Part shown: one piece after another, positions 33,649 to 42,200 of the stretch
Numbering within the stretch: the stretch's first letter is position 1
How the letters are laid out: each line of letters begins with the position of its first letter
Assembly: GCF_001439685.1 (NCBI RefSeq)
Contig: NZ_JYLH01000013.1
Span: 1 to 64,000, forward strand
Length of the DNA: 64,000 nt
Direction of reading: 5' to 3'
Source: Pseudomonas libanensis
GTDB taxonomy: Bacteria > Pseudomonadota > Gammaproteobacteria > Pseudomonadales > Pseudomonadaceae
The notes under the pieces: generated by a model
Seen by the model: only the letters and a program-made list of their open reading frames with translations
What the model was told of the DNA's origin: nothing
The model's database searches: none
Translations under genes and position numbers: made by a program

Positions 33649-34899
33649 ATGCTGAGCTGGGACGAATTCGACAAAGAAGAAGAAGGCGAAGTAGCCGCTA
33701 AAGGCGCCAACGCCGGCCACGCCACCGAAGCCAACATGGACCGCCTCGACGGTGCCGGCGCCGCTGCCGCCATCGAAGCCCGCGCCGTCACCGCCAGTGA
33801 TTCGGCCGCCATCGTGCGCGCCAAGGCCGCCCTGGACAAACTCGACGTCGCCGAAGGCCTCGCCGAACTCGAAGGCGCCTCCGCCCGCGTCGCCGTCGAC
33901 GAAAAACGCATGATCAACTGCCGCGCCGACCTCAACCAACTCGTACCCTTCAAGTACGACTGGGCCTGGCAGAAATACCTCGACGGCTGTGCCAACCACT
34001 GGATGCCGCAAGAGGTCAACATGACCGCCGACATCGCCCTGTGGAAAAACCCCGAAGGCCTGACCGACGACGAACGCCGTATCGTCATGCGCAACCTCGG
34101 CTTCTTCTCCACCGCCGACTCCCTGGTCGCCAACAACCTGGTGCTGGCCGTGTACCGCCTGATCACCAACCCGGAGTGCCGCCAGTACATCCTGCGCCAG
34201 GCTTTCGAAGAAGCGATCCACACCCACGCCTACCAGTACTGCATCGAATCGTTGGCCATGGATGAAGGCGAGATCTTCAACATGTACCACGAGATTCCAT
34301 CGGTCGCCAAAAAGGCAGCCTGGGGCCTCAAGTACACCCGCTCGATCTCCGATCCGAAGTTCGAAACCGGCACCGTCGACACCGACAAGGAACTGCTGCG
34401 CAACCTGGTCGCCTACTACTGCGTGCTGGAAGGCATCTTCTTCTATTGCGGCTTCACCCAGATTTTGTCCATGGGCCGTCGCAACAAAATGACCGGCGTC
34501 GCCGAGCAGTTCCAGTACATCCTGCGCGACGAGTCAATGCACCTGAACTTCGGTATCGATGTGATCAACCAGATCAAAATCGAAAACCCGCACTTGTGGG
34601 ATGCCGAGATGAAGGAAGAAGCGACCCAGATGATTCTGCAGGGTACGCAGCTGGAGATTGAATATGCTCGCGACACCATGCCTCGCGGTGTGCTGGGTAT
34701 GAACGCGGCGATGATGGAGGACTACCTCAAGTTTATTGCTAACCGTCGTTTGTCGCAGATTGGCTTGAAGGAAGAGTACCCAGGCACGACTAACCCGTTC
34801 CCTTGGATGAGTGAGATTATGGATTTGAAGAAAGAGAAGAACTTCTTCGAGACCCGTGTGATCGAGTATCAGACGGGTGGGGCGTTGAGCTGGGATTGA
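33649..34899 (+). CDS. nrdB: Ribonucleoside-diphosphate reductase, class Ia beta subunit
   Basis: Carries the diiron-tyrosyl radical cofactor needed by NrdA to make deoxyribonucleotides. It has 416 residues. The acidic Ala-rich N-terminal extension of about 80 residues is typical of the Pseudomonas protein. Iron ligands and radical site are in AFEEAIHTHAYQYCIE (about 186-200) and RDESMHLNFG (about 295). The C-terminal FETRVIEYQTGGALSWD tail is the NrdA-docking end. ATG 33649 with AGGAG upstream is chosen over a longer frame. nrdA is not adjacent here: upstream is only a decayed antitoxin and then a minus-strand gene. Confidence 0.95.
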   Translation: MLSWDEFDKEEEGEVAAKGANAGHATEANMDRLDGAGAAAAIEARAVTASDSAAIVRAKAALDKLDVAEGLAELEGASARVAVDEKRMINCRADLNQLVPFKYDWAWQKYLDGCANHWMPQEVNMTADIALWKNPEGLTDDERRIVMRNLGFFSTADSLVANNLVLAVYRLITNPECRQYILRQAFEEAIHTHAYQYCIESLAMDEGEIFNMYHEIPSVAKKAAWGLKYTRSISDPKFETGTVDTDKELLRNLVAYYCVLEGIFFYCGFTQILSMGRRNKMTGVAEQFQYILRDESMHLNFGIDVINQIKIENPHLWDAEMKEEATQMILQGTQLEIEYARDTMPRGVLGMNAAMMEDYLKFIANRRLSQIGLKEEYPGTTNPFPWMSEIMDLKKEKNFFETRVIEYQTGGALSWD

Positions 34900-34919
34900 T
34901 CCAGACAAGCACTAAAGGA

Positions 34920-34947
34920 AGCCCTGACATGTTCAGGGCTTTTTTTC
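34920..34947 (+). terminator. Terminator of nrdB
   Basis: An 8-bp stem AGCCCTGA/TCAGGGCT with a 5-nt loop, followed by seven Ts. Confidence 0.9.
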
Positions 34948-34955
34948 GTCAGTGA

Positions 34956-35138
34956 GAAAGGAGTTTGCCATTTCTTGAAGTACATCACGTCGAGCACCTG
35001 GCCCAGAAGGGTTCGGATCGCATCACCAATGCTGTAGCCTTGTGCCCCAACTGCCATCAGCGTTGTCACCGATCGAGTGATCGGGAGGCTTTCACCGAAG
35101 GGCTTTACGCCAAAATCGGAAGATTGGCACGGGAGTAG
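34956..35138 (+). pseudogene. 3' fragment of an HNH endonuclease
   Basis: Plus-strand reading from 34971 gives LEVHHVEHLAQKGSD, then TNAVALCPNCHQRCH and a short tail ending at TAG 35138. This is the classic HNH pattern: His-His at the first strand, Asn, then the CPNCH zinc/catalytic cluster. Only about 55 C-terminal codons remain. A stop (TGA 34953) precedes the frame, and there is no start codon or ribosome site. It looks like the tail of a lost restriction-type or McrA-like nuclease gene, abutting the nrdB terminator. Confidence 0.7.
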
Positions 35139-35197
35139 ACTCCTGCTGTCACACCTGATGCATGCACAAAAACACTAGATAGGATCGAGGCCAACCC

Positions 35198-35857
35198 GTG
35201 AACCCAGACATGCTCGAAGCCGGCCCCGCAGACGCCAAAGTACTTTCCGTCTTTGACTTCGACGGCACCCTCACCCACCACGACAGTTTCGTGCCCTTCC
35301 TCAAGTTTGCCTTTGGCCCCGGTGAGTTTTATGGCCGGATGGTCAAGCTGGCGGTACCGGGGCTGCGCTTTTTGGTGCGGCAGATCAGCCGGGATGAATT
35401 GAAGGCGCAGTTGATCCGCACCTTTATGACTGGGGTGGAGAAGACGTGGGTGCAGCAGAAGGCCGAGGAGTATTGCCAGCGCAATTGGGCGCGGTTGATG
35501 CGCCCGGCTGGGGTGTTGTCGGTGGAGCAGGAGTTGGGCTCGGGAGCGGTAGTGACGCTGTGTTCGGCGTCGCCGGCGTTGGTGTTGCAGCCGTTTGCCG
35601 ATCGGCTTGGGATCCGCTTGATCGGGACTGAGCTTGAAGTGGTGGACGGGGTGCTGACCGGTAAGCTCACGGGGAATAATTGCCGCTGTGAGAATAAGGT
35701 GCTGCGGCTTGAGGCCGTGTATGGCGACCTGGGGGAGTATCGGCTCAGAGCCTGGGGCGATACGCGTGGGGATCGGGAGTTGCTGGCGGCGGCGCAGGAT
35801 GCGCATTTTCGGCATTTTCATGCGAAGAAGAAAAAGCGGGCTCGGTTGCAGCGGTGA
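35198..35857 (+). CDS. HAD-superfamily phosphatase (subfamily IB)
   Basis: A 219-residue hydrolase with motif I FDFDGTLTHHDSF (nucleophile and acid Asp), motif II in TLCSASPALV and motif III/IV in WGDTRGDRELLA. The pattern matches HAD-IB proteins of the PSPase/SerB2-like group; a phosphoserine or lipid phosphate substrate is possible but not determinable. The GTG at 35198 has GAGG 7 bases upstream; an ATG four codons later is the alternative. The basic tail HAKKKKRARLQR is notable. It is followed by one copy of the 40-bp REP repeat. Confidence 0.85.
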   Translation: MNPDMLEAGPADAKVLSVFDFDGTLTHHDSFVPFLKFAFGPGEFYGRMVKLAVPGLRFLVRQISRDELKAQLIRTFMTGVEKTWVQQKAEEYCQRNWARLMRPAGVLSVEQELGSGAVVTLCSASPALVLQPFADRLGIRLIGTELEVVDGVLTGKLTGNNCRCENKVLRLEAVYGDLGEYRLRAWGDTRGDRELLAAAQDAHFRHFHAKKKKRARLQR

Positions 35858-35890
35858 TGCGGGTAATTGGGATCGGTGGAACACCGAGTC

Positions 35891-35930
35891 GATCCCTTCG
35901 CAGCCTCGCTGGGGCTCGACAGCTCCCACA
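35891..35930 (-). repeat. 40-bp REP-like direct repeat, left copy
   Basis: Minus-strand start GTGGGAGCTGTCGAGCCCCA, a second REP family different from the CTTGCC type. All 40 bases are identical to 36771-36810 in the same orientation. Confidence 0.9.
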
Positions 35931-36037
35931 GTTGAGCGGTTTAGGCTTGAGGGTCGCGCACTAGCATGGGGTGCTTGGGGTTGAGCGGTTAAACGAAGAG
36001 CTTTGCTTATCGGCTCTTGGCCGAAGCGTAGACAGTG

Positions 36038-36295
36038 CTACTGTTCCCGCTTGCCCACCGCTAATACGAGGATGACTATTCGATCGTCCTCAACACGGTA
36101 GACCAGCCGAAAGCCGGCACCACGTAATTTGATCTTGTAGCAATCCTTCATTCCATAAAGCGCGTCCGCTGGAACCCGCGGGTGATCTTGGCGCTCCTGA
36201 AGTTTGCGCAAAAACTGATGACGAATTGTACCGTCCAGTTTCTTGAGCTCTTTTAACGCCTTCGGATCCCACTCAATACTAAACTCAATGCCCAT
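36038..36295 (-). CDS. RelE/ParE-family toxin
   Basis: An 85-residue mRNA-interferase-type toxin. It begins MGIEFSIEWDPKALKELKKLD and has the RelE hallmarks LYGMKDCYKIKLRGAGFRLVY and a VEDDRIVILVLAVGKRE C-terminus with basic catalytic residues. It overlaps the antitoxin gene by 11 bases on the same strand, so its translation is coupled to the antitoxin. ATG 36295 is used; the nine-codon longer frame lies wholly within the antitoxin. Regulation is probably by the antitoxin-toxin complex on the promoter near 36573-36620. Confidence 0.9.
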   Translation of the reverse strand: MGIEFSIEWDPKALKELKKLDGTIRHQFLRKLQERQDHPRVPADALYGMKDCYKIKLRGAGFRLVYRVEDDRIVILVLAVGKREQ

Positions 36296-36572
36296 TGGCG
36301 ATATCCGCCTCTGCCTCAGCAATCAGCTCATCAAGGGAAACCCGAATCGGTACCTCCTTGGCGTCCAACCTCTCCTTGACCAATTGCACCAGTTCCAGCT
36401 CATCAAGACGCTCAACCATCGCCTCGTATACGCTAGCCGGGACCATATAACCCATCACGCGATTATGGTTGAGGACAGCCACCGCCGAGCCGTTGGCTCC
36501 GTTCATGACGGATGAAGGGTTCTTTTTGAGTTCGGATACGCTGACGGCCACGTCAGCCAAAACAAGTTGCAT
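36285..36572 (-). CDS. Phd/YefM-family antitoxin (StbD-like)
   Basis: A 95-residue antitoxin. The N-terminal DNA-binding/dimer part has ADVAVSVSELKKNPSSVMN and AVAVLNHNRVMGYMVPASVYEAM, close to the StbD subgroup of Phd/YefM. The C-terminal acidic helix (LDELIAEAEADIANGH) should wrap the toxin. ATG 36572 follows AGGAGAGAT. It is first gene of the two-gene unit, normal order for type II systems. The pair lies between two identical 40-bp repeats. Confidence 0.9.
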   Translation of the reverse strand: MQLVLADVAVSVSELKKNPSSVMNGANGSAVAVLNHNRVMGYMVPASVYEAMVERLDELELVQLVKERLDAKEVPIRVSLDELIAEAEADIANGH

Positions 36573-36770
36573 GGAGATCTCTCCTTTTAAAACAGGTCGT
36601 TATTTTGGTCTTTTTTTCGCTTCCCCACAAGCTGCTGACGGGGAGGTTACTTGAAGTGATTTTTGTTTGATGCATAGGCACCCTCCTACGGGATGTTGAA
36701 GACAATAGGCTTGCCGCCTATGCAGAAAATATATCGATACAAATACCACGCTCGCCAGCTAGACCGCGGT

Positions 36771-36810
36771 GATCCCTTCGCAGCCTCGCTGGGGCTCGAC
36801 AGCTCCCACA
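36771..36810 (-). repeat. 40-bp REP-like direct repeat, right copy
   Basis: An exact copy of 35891-35930, 880 bp away, same orientation. The two copies bracket the toxin-antitoxin pair. Confidence 0.9.
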
Positions 36811-36834
36811 TTTGACCTGTGTAGCTCGGGAGAG

Positions 36835-37794
36835 CTATGTCGTAGATTTGAGGTCCACGCCCAAGGTTGTGGCGAAGGCTTTGACCATCGGGCTTCGTGG
36901 CGCGTTGTGGCGCAGGATCAAGTTGAACGCGGTGCTCAAATGAACCTGCTCCGGGCACAGTGCGCGTAGACGCCCTTCCCTTACCAACGGCGCGGCGTAG
37001 TGTTCCGGCAGGAAGCCGATGAAGCGGCCGGTGAGGATCAGGATGGCGACGGCTTCAACCTGGGAGGCCGAGGCTGACTGGCTGTCGTAGTTGACGAAGG
37101 TGGCCTTGTCGCGATGGATCGCATACCGATGGTTCACCACCTCATAGTGGCGCAAGACTTCGGGCGTAATATCGCTCGCAGTGAACAGCGGGTGCCCTAC
37201 GGCGCAGTAGGCGTGGGCCTTTTCTTCGTAGAGCGGGAAGTAGTCGAATTCTTCGCGACGCTGGTACACGGGGACGATGCCGACGATCAGGCGGCCTTCG
37301 ACGACGCCGCGTTCAACTTCGTCCAATTGCGAGGCATGTAGGCGTAATCTTATTTTTGGCGACTGGCGATGTAAGTTACCCAAAGCGGTAATCAGCGGGG
37401 AATTAACGTCAGAAACGGTGTTATCAATAACGCCGACACTAAGGTCGCCAATAAGCTCATTTTGAGCTGAACTAAGCTTGTCGCGAAAACTGTCCACTGA
37501 GGTAAATAACTCGATGGACGCTTGATACACTAACTTGCCTTCTTCGGTCAGCCCAAACCCTTCCCGGCCCCGTGTGCACAGGCGCATGCCGATGCGAATC
37601 TCGAGGTCGGAGATCTGTTTGCTGATGGCCGCCAGGCCCACATTCAGCTCGTTTTGCGCAGCACTGAAACCACCGGCTTCGACCACGGCCATAAATACCC
37701 GCAGCAGTTTGAAGTCCAGCCCGCTCAGTTGCAGGGGCGGTCTAGTGCCGGGTTTGGGTGGCAGGTTTCCAGAAGTGGAAAGTGGAGTTTCCAT
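36835..37794 (-). CDS. LysR-family transcriptional regulator
   Basis: A 319-residue LTTR. The winged HTH occupies about 27-85 (LLRVFMAVVEAGGFSAAQNE, ISKQISDLEIRIG), followed by a periplasmic-binding-like effector domain. It is transcribed divergently from the lyase gene at 37988 with a 193-bp shared promoter, so it is probably the regulator of the lyase-ABC unit. The ATG 37794 is preferred over an in-frame TTG six codons upstream. The N-terminal tail before the HTH is longer than usual and Pro-rich. Confidence 0.88.
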   Translation of the reverse strand: METPLSTSGNLPPKPGTRPPLQLSGLDFKLLRVFMAVVEAGGFSAAQNELNVGLAAISKQISDLEIRIGMRLCTRGREGFGLTEEGKLVYQASIELFTSVDSFRDKLSSAQNELIGDLSVGVIDNTVSDVNSPLITALGNLHRQSPKIRLRLHASQLDEVERGVVEGRLIVGIVPVYQRREEFDYFPLYEEKAHAYCAVGHPLFTASDITPEVLRHYEVVNHRYAIHRDKATFVNYDSQSASASQVEAVAILILTGRFIGFLPEHYAAPLVREGRLRALCPEQVHLSTAFNLILRHNAPRSPMVKAFATTLGVDLKSTT

Positions 37795-37987
37795 AATACG
37801 CGTTGACCTCAAGTGCCATATTCAACAGGCTTCAACCCAATCCTTGAACATAGCCAGGCGGCGATAATGAACATAAACATCCGCCCTTGGCAACCTTGAA
37901 TACGGCGCGTCAGACGCTGGTTCTGCATCGATGAAATTCTGTTGTTACTGCCTCCGACTCTTCTAAAAACAAGCGTGAGGAATACCC

Positions 37988-39415
37988 ATGTCCCAGCCCA
38001 CCGACCGCCTTTGGGGCGCTCGTTTCAAGACCGGTCCGTCTGCCGCATTGGCGGCGTTGTCGCGCTGTCCTGAGCGCTATTTTCGCCTGACGCCCTACGA
38101 TTTGGCCGGCTCCCGTGCCCACGCCCGTGAGTTGCAGCGCGCCGGGTTGCTGGACGAGTCTGAGACACTGCGCACGCTGGAAGCTCTGGACCGGATCGGT
38201 GATGACTTCGCCGCCGGGCGCCTGCATCCAACCCTGGATGACGAAGATGTGCACACCTTTATCGAACGCGTATTGACCGAGCGCCTGGGCGCCCTGGGCG
38301 GCAAGTTGCGGGCTGGACGTTCGCGCAATGACCAGACGGCCAACGATTTGCGCCTTTTCCTACGCGACCATGCACGCACCATCACCACCGAGGTGCTGGG
38401 CTTGCAGCAGGCGCTGGTGGAGCAGGCCGAGCAGCATATCGGGAGTATCTGCCCCGGCTTTACCCACTTGCAGCAGGCGCAACCGATTGTATTCGCCCAC
38501 CACTTGCTGGCCCATGCGCAGTCACTGTTGCGGGATGTGCAGCGCTTGGTGGACTGGGATGCGCGTACGGCATTGTCGCCGTTGGGTGCAGCGGCGATGG
38601 CAGGGTCAGCGATTGCCCGCCAGCCGGAGCATTCGGCCAAGGAAATGGGCTACACCGGGCCGTGCGAAAACTCCATCGACGCGGTCGCCAGCCGTGACCA
38701 TGTGGCGGAGTTCCTGTTTGTGGCGAGCATGCTCGGGGTGAATATTTCACGGCTGTCGGAGGAGTTTTGCCTGTGGTCATCGCGCCAGTTTCGCTGGGTG
38801 GTACTGGACGATGCCTACGCCACCGGCAGTTCGATCATGCCGCAGAAGAAGAACCCGGATATTGCCGAGTTGGCGCGGGGCAAGGCTGGGCGCTTGATTG
38901 GCAACCTGACCGGGTTGATGTCGACACTCAAATCCTTGCCTCTGTCGTACAACCGCGATTTGAGTGAAGACAAGCACGGCGTGTTGGACAGTGTGGATAC
39001 GTTGCTGCTGGTGTTGCCGGCAATGGCCGGGATGGTGGCGACCATGAAGGTGCAGGTCGAGGAGCTGAGGCGTCAGGCGCCGATGGGTTTTACCTTGGCG
39101 ACTGAGGTGGCGGATTGGTTGGCGACCCGCGGCGTGCCGTTCAAGGAGGCGCACGAGATTACCGGCGCCTTGGTGCAAGCCTGTGAGAAGCATGAAATTG
39201 AGTTGTGGGAAGCCTCACCGGCGATGTTGGCTGAGGTAGATGCGCGGCTCACGCCCGAGGTGCGCGACTGCTTGACCCTGGAAGCGGCGATTGCGGCGCG
39301 CAGTGGCTGGGGTGGGACGGCGCCGGAGCGGGTCCGCGAGCAGATTGGGCGGCTGAAGGTGGCGTTGGCCGAGCAGCAGAAATGGGCTGAGAGTTACCTG
39401 GGGTTTCGGATTTAA
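37988..39415 (+). CDS. Argininosuccinate lyase-family enzyme (catabolic paralogue)
   Basis: A 475-residue fumarase/aspartase-superfamily lyase that should eliminate fumarate from an N-substituted aspartate. Catalytic serine loop GSSIMPQKKNPD (about 280-291), GKLRAGRSRNDQT (about 102-114), GFTHLQQAQP with the His (about 157-166) and ENSIDAVASRDH (about 226-237) are intact. Context argues against arginine biosynthesis: it is followed by an amino-acid-type ABC importer and faced by a LysR regulator. Family members include EDDS lyase, so an opine- or metallophore-like aminodicarboxylate is a reasonable but unproved substrate; true argininosuccinate is the alternative. The start has GAGGAA upstream. 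Confidence 0.85.
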   Translation: MSQPTDRLWGARFKTGPSAALAALSRCPERYFRLTPYDLAGSRAHARELQRAGLLDESETLRTLEALDRIGDDFAAGRLHPTLDDEDVHTFIERVLTERLGALGGKLRAGRSRNDQTANDLRLFLRDHARTITTEVLGLQQALVEQAEQHIGSICPGFTHLQQAQPIVFAHHLLAHAQSLLRDVQRLVDWDARTALSPLGAAAMAGSAIARQPEHSAKEMGYTGPCENSIDAVASRDHVAEFLFVASMLGVNISRLSEEFCLWSSRQFRWVVLDDAYATGSSIMPQKKNPDIAELARGKAGRLIGNLTGLMSTLKSLPLSYNRDLSEDKHGVLDSVDTLLLVLPAMAGMVATMKVQVEELRRQAPMGFTLATEVADWLATRGVPFKEAHEITGALVQACEKHEIELWEASPAMLAEVDARLTPEVRDCLTLEAAIAARSGWGGTAPERVREQIGRLKVALAEQQKWAESYLGFRI

Positions 39416-39447
39416 GCCAGTGGAAGGTGGTGTCTGGACGAGCGTTT

Positions 39448-39469
39448 TCGCAGGCAAGCCAGCTCCCAC
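39448..39469 (-). repeat. Single REP sequence
   Basis: The complement of GTGGGAGCTGGCTTGCCTGCGA, one copy without a partner, in the 117-bp gap between the lyase and permease genes. Confidence 0.85.
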
Positions 39470-39532
39470 ATTTTGACCGCATTTCAACAGTTGCACCGAG
39501 TACAGCGGTAATCGCTTTTTTGGAGAATCACC

Positions 39533-40411
39533 ATGAACCAAACCCCGGCCGAGCGCTTGGAAATAGAGCGCAAGTTGTCCGAGAACCAGTTCGATATCAC
39601 CCAGTACGAACACGTACCGCGGCGTTATTACGGGCGGATGTTTTTTGCCACGTTGATCGTGATCGTGTTGGCGGCGCTGCTACGCGCATTCGCCAATGGC
39701 CAGATCGAATGGTCCTACATCGGGCAGTTCCTGACGTCTGAGGCGATCCTGTGGGGCTTGGCCAATACCATCATCATGTCGATCCTGGCGATGGCGCTGG
39801 GTGTGGTGATCGGCGTGATCACGGCAATCATGCGCATGTCGGCCAACCCGATCCTGCGCTATGTAGCCATCACCTACACCTGGCTGTTTCGCGGCACACC
39901 GCTGATTCTGCAGCTGTTGCTGTGGTTCAACCTGGCGCTGATTTTCCCGGTGATCGCGATTCCCGGCCTGTTCAGCATCGACACCGTCGACTTGATGACG
40001 CCGTTCGTGGCCGCCCTGCTCGGTTTGAGTATCAACCAGGGCGCGTATACAGCCGAGGTGGTGCGCGCCGGTTTGCTGTCGGTGGATACCGGCCAGTACG
40101 AAGCCGCCAAGTCCATCGGCATGCCGAGCCTGCAGGCGCTGCGTAGGATCATTCTGCCGCAGGCCATGCGGGTGATCATTCCTCCGGTAGGCAACGAGTT
40201 CATCAGCATGGTGAAAATGACCAGCCTGGCCAGCGTGATCCAGTACTCGGAGCTGCTGCACAACGCGCAAAACATCTACTACGCCAATGCGCGGGTCATG
40301 GAGCTGCTGATGGTGGCGGGTATCTGGTACTTGGCGGTGGTGACCGTTCTTTCATTTGGTCAAAGCCGCCTCGAGCGTCGTTTTGCCCGCGGCGCCGGCA
40401 AGCGTTCGTAA
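39533..40411 (+). CDS. Amino-acid-type ABC transporter permease
   Basis: A 292-residue HisQM/GlnP-family permease. It has an unusual ~35-residue cytosolic N-terminus before the first helix (about 36-55), then helices around 75-100, 105-130, 150-180 and near the end, and the EAA loop QYEAAKSIGMPSLQALRRIILP. Only one permease gene is present, so it probably works as a homodimer. It lies between lyase and ATPase genes and has GGAG before the ATG. Confidence 0.93.
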   Translation: MNQTPAERLEIERKLSENQFDITQYEHVPRRYYGRMFFATLIVIVLAALLRAFANGQIEWSYIGQFLTSEAILWGLANTIIMSILAMALGVVIGVITAIMRMSANPILRYVAITYTWLFRGTPLILQLLLWFNLALIFPVIAIPGLFSIDTVDLMTPFVAALLGLSINQGAYTAEVVRAGLLSVDTGQYEAAKSIGMPSLQALRRIILPQAMRVIIPPVGNEFISMVKMTSLASVIQYSELLHNAQNIYYANARVMELLMVAGIWYLAVVTVLSFGQSRLERRFARGAGKRS

Positions 40412-40435
40412 GTCTGGGTTGAGGAGATTTGCCCC

Positions 40436-41200
40436 ATGAGAAGCATCGTCAAGGCCGTCAACCTGAACAAGTATTACGACCAGTATCACGCGCTGCGTGA
40501 CATCAATATCGAAGTCGAGCAGGGCGAGGTGATGTGCATCATCGGCCCATCCGGCTCAGGTAAAAGCACGTTGCTGCGCTGCGTCAACCAGTTGGAAAAA
40601 ATCGACAAGGGCGGCCTCTGGGTCGATGGCGAGCTGGTCGGTTACCGGGTGGTCGGCAACAAGCTGCATGAGATGAATGAAGTGCAGATCGCCCGCCAGC
40701 GCCTGGCGACCGGCATGGTGTTCCAGCGCTTCAATTTGTTCCCGCACATGACCGTGTTGCAGAACATCATCGAAGGTCCGTGCCAGGTGCTCAAGCGCTC
40801 ACCCAAGGAAGCCATCGAAGATGCCCTGGAGCTGCTGGCCCGCGTCGGCCTGGCGGACAAGCGCAATGCCTACCCGGTGGAATTGTCCGGCGGGCAGCAG
40901 CAACGCGTGGCAATTGCCCGTGCGCTGGCGATGCGCCCCAAGCTGATGTTGTTTGACGAACCCACCTCAGCCCTCGACCCGGAACTGGTAGGCGAAGTGC
41001 TGTCGGTGATGCGCGACTTGGCCACCACCGGCATGACCATGATCGTGGTCACCCATGAGCTGGGTTTTGCCCGTGAAGTGTCCAACCGCATGGTGTTTAT
41101 GGATGCCGGCCAGATTGTGGAAGCAGGCAGCCCCGAAGAAATTCTAATAAGCCCACAAAACCCGCGTACCCAAAGCTTTATTTCTGCCGTTCGCACTTAA
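40436..41200 (+). CDS. Amino-acid-type ABC transporter ATP-binding protein
   Basis: A 254-residue ATPase of the polar amino acid class. Walker A GPSGSGKSTLLR, Q-loop VFQRFNLFPHMT, signature LSGGQQQRVAIARA, Walker B LMLFDEPTSALDPE and switch His in VVTHELGFA are intact. It starts 25 bp after the permease, with GAGGAGA upstream, and powers the same importer. Confidence 0.95.
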   Translation: MRSIVKAVNLNKYYDQYHALRDINIEVEQGEVMCIIGPSGSGKSTLLRCVNQLEKIDKGGLWVDGELVGYRVVGNKLHEMNEVQIARQRLATGMVFQRFNLFPHMTVLQNIIEGPCQVLKRSPKEAIEDALELLARVGLADKRNAYPVELSGGQQQRVAIARALAMRPKLMLFDEPTSALDPELVGEVLSVMRDLATTGMTMIVVTHELGFAREVSNRMVFMDAGQIVEAGSPEEILISPQNPRTQSFISAVRT

Positions 41201-41225
41201 CTAAAAAACTAACGAGAACGCCCCC

Positions 41226-42047
41226 ATGAAAAAAATGTTTATCCCCTCCTTGCTCGCAGGCCTGATGGCCTCCACCGTTGTTTTTGCGGCATTGCCGGCG
41301 GCCATCAAGGACAAGGGCGAGATCAGCGCGGCCATCGTGCCGAACTATCCGCCGATGGATTTCAAGGACCCGGCCACCAACAAACTCACCGGTCTCGACT
41401 TTGACCTGGGTAACGCTCTCGCCGAGCGACTGGGCGTGAAGATCAAGTGGCAGGAAACCGGCTTCGAGCAGATGCTTAGCGGTCTGACCACCAAGCGCGT
41501 GGACATCGTGCTATCGGGCATGACCGATACCGCCGAACGCCAGAAGGCGGTGACCTTCATCGACTACTTCACCAGCGGCCCGCAGCTCTACACACTGGCC
41601 AAACGTGAAGACCTCAAGGAACTGACCGACCTGTGCGGTAAAAAAGTCGGCACCAGCCGCCGTACGACCTGGCCGTCGGAAATTACCGCGTGGAGCAAGG
41701 CAAACTGCGAAGCAGCGGGTAAGCCGGCGATTGTAGTGATCGGCACTGAAGGCTCGGCGGATGCGCGGGCGCAGTTGCAGCAGAACCGTTTGGATGCGGC
41801 GATGCAGGGCAGCGAGACCATTCCTTATCTGATGTCACTGGATAAGGGTAAGTACAAGCCGGTGGGACAGGCGATCTCCAAGCAATTCACTGGGCTTGGG
41901 ATTGAGAAGAGCAATACCGAGTTGGTCACGGCGATCAGTGAGGCGTTGCAGGGGATGATTGACGATGGGACCTACGGCAAGATCTTGAAGAAGTGGGATC
42001 TGGAGCAGGGTGCGGTGGAAAAAATCTCAATTAATGCCGGCCAGTAA
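41226..42047 (+). CDS. Periplasmic amino-acid-type substrate-binding protein
   Basis: A 273-residue SBP_bac_3 protein. The signal peptide is MKKMFIPSLLAGLMASTVVFA, then the mature domain with ISAAIVPNYPPMDF, GLDFDLGNALAERLGV and RVDIVLSGMTDTAERQKAV. Two cysteines (DLCGKKVG, ANCEAAG) may form a disulfide. It follows the ATPase by 25 bp and ends the lyase-permease-ATPase-SBP unit; a REPIN follows. The ligand is not predictable from sequence alone. Confidence 0.93.
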   Translation: MKKMFIPSLLAGLMASTVVFAALPAAIKDKGEISAAIVPNYPPMDFKDPATNKLTGLDFDLGNALAERLGVKIKWQETGFEQMLSGLTTKRVDIVLSGMTDTAERQKAVTFIDYFTSGPQLYTLAKREDLKELTDLCGKKVGTSRRTTWPSEITAWSKANCEAAGKPAIVVIGTEGSADARAQLQQNRLDAAMQGSETIPYLMSLDKGKYKPVGQAISKQFTGLGIEKSNTELVTAISEALQGMIDDGTYGKILKKWDLEQGAVEKISINAGQ

Positions 42048-42064
42048 AAACACAGACTAAAAAT

Positions 42065-42152
42065 GTGGGAGGCGGGCTTGCCCCCGATCGCGGTGGGTCA
42101 GACACATATGCATTTACTGACACGCCCTCATCGGGGGCAAGCCCCCTCCCAC
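42065..42152. repeat. REPIN after the ABC operon
   Basis: An inverted pair of the GTGGGAGG-GGGCTTGCCCCCGAT type, 88 bp; the left arm has a C within its G-run (GTGGGAGGCGGGC). It separates the SBP gene from the MFS gene. Confidence 0.92.
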
Positions 42153-42200
42153 ATTGGATCTGTGTGGTCCTGGAAAAATGACAAGGAAACCCACCCCACC

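Noticed and set aside
39533..41200. The second ABC importer as another arginine transporter
   Set aside because: Single permease, different gene order and a lyase/LysR context; sequence does not group obviously with AotQM.
42063..42200. Upstream extension of the MFS gene
   Set aside because: The added residues are translated REPIN sequence (GGLPPIAVGQ-type peptides recur at other REPINs), not protein.
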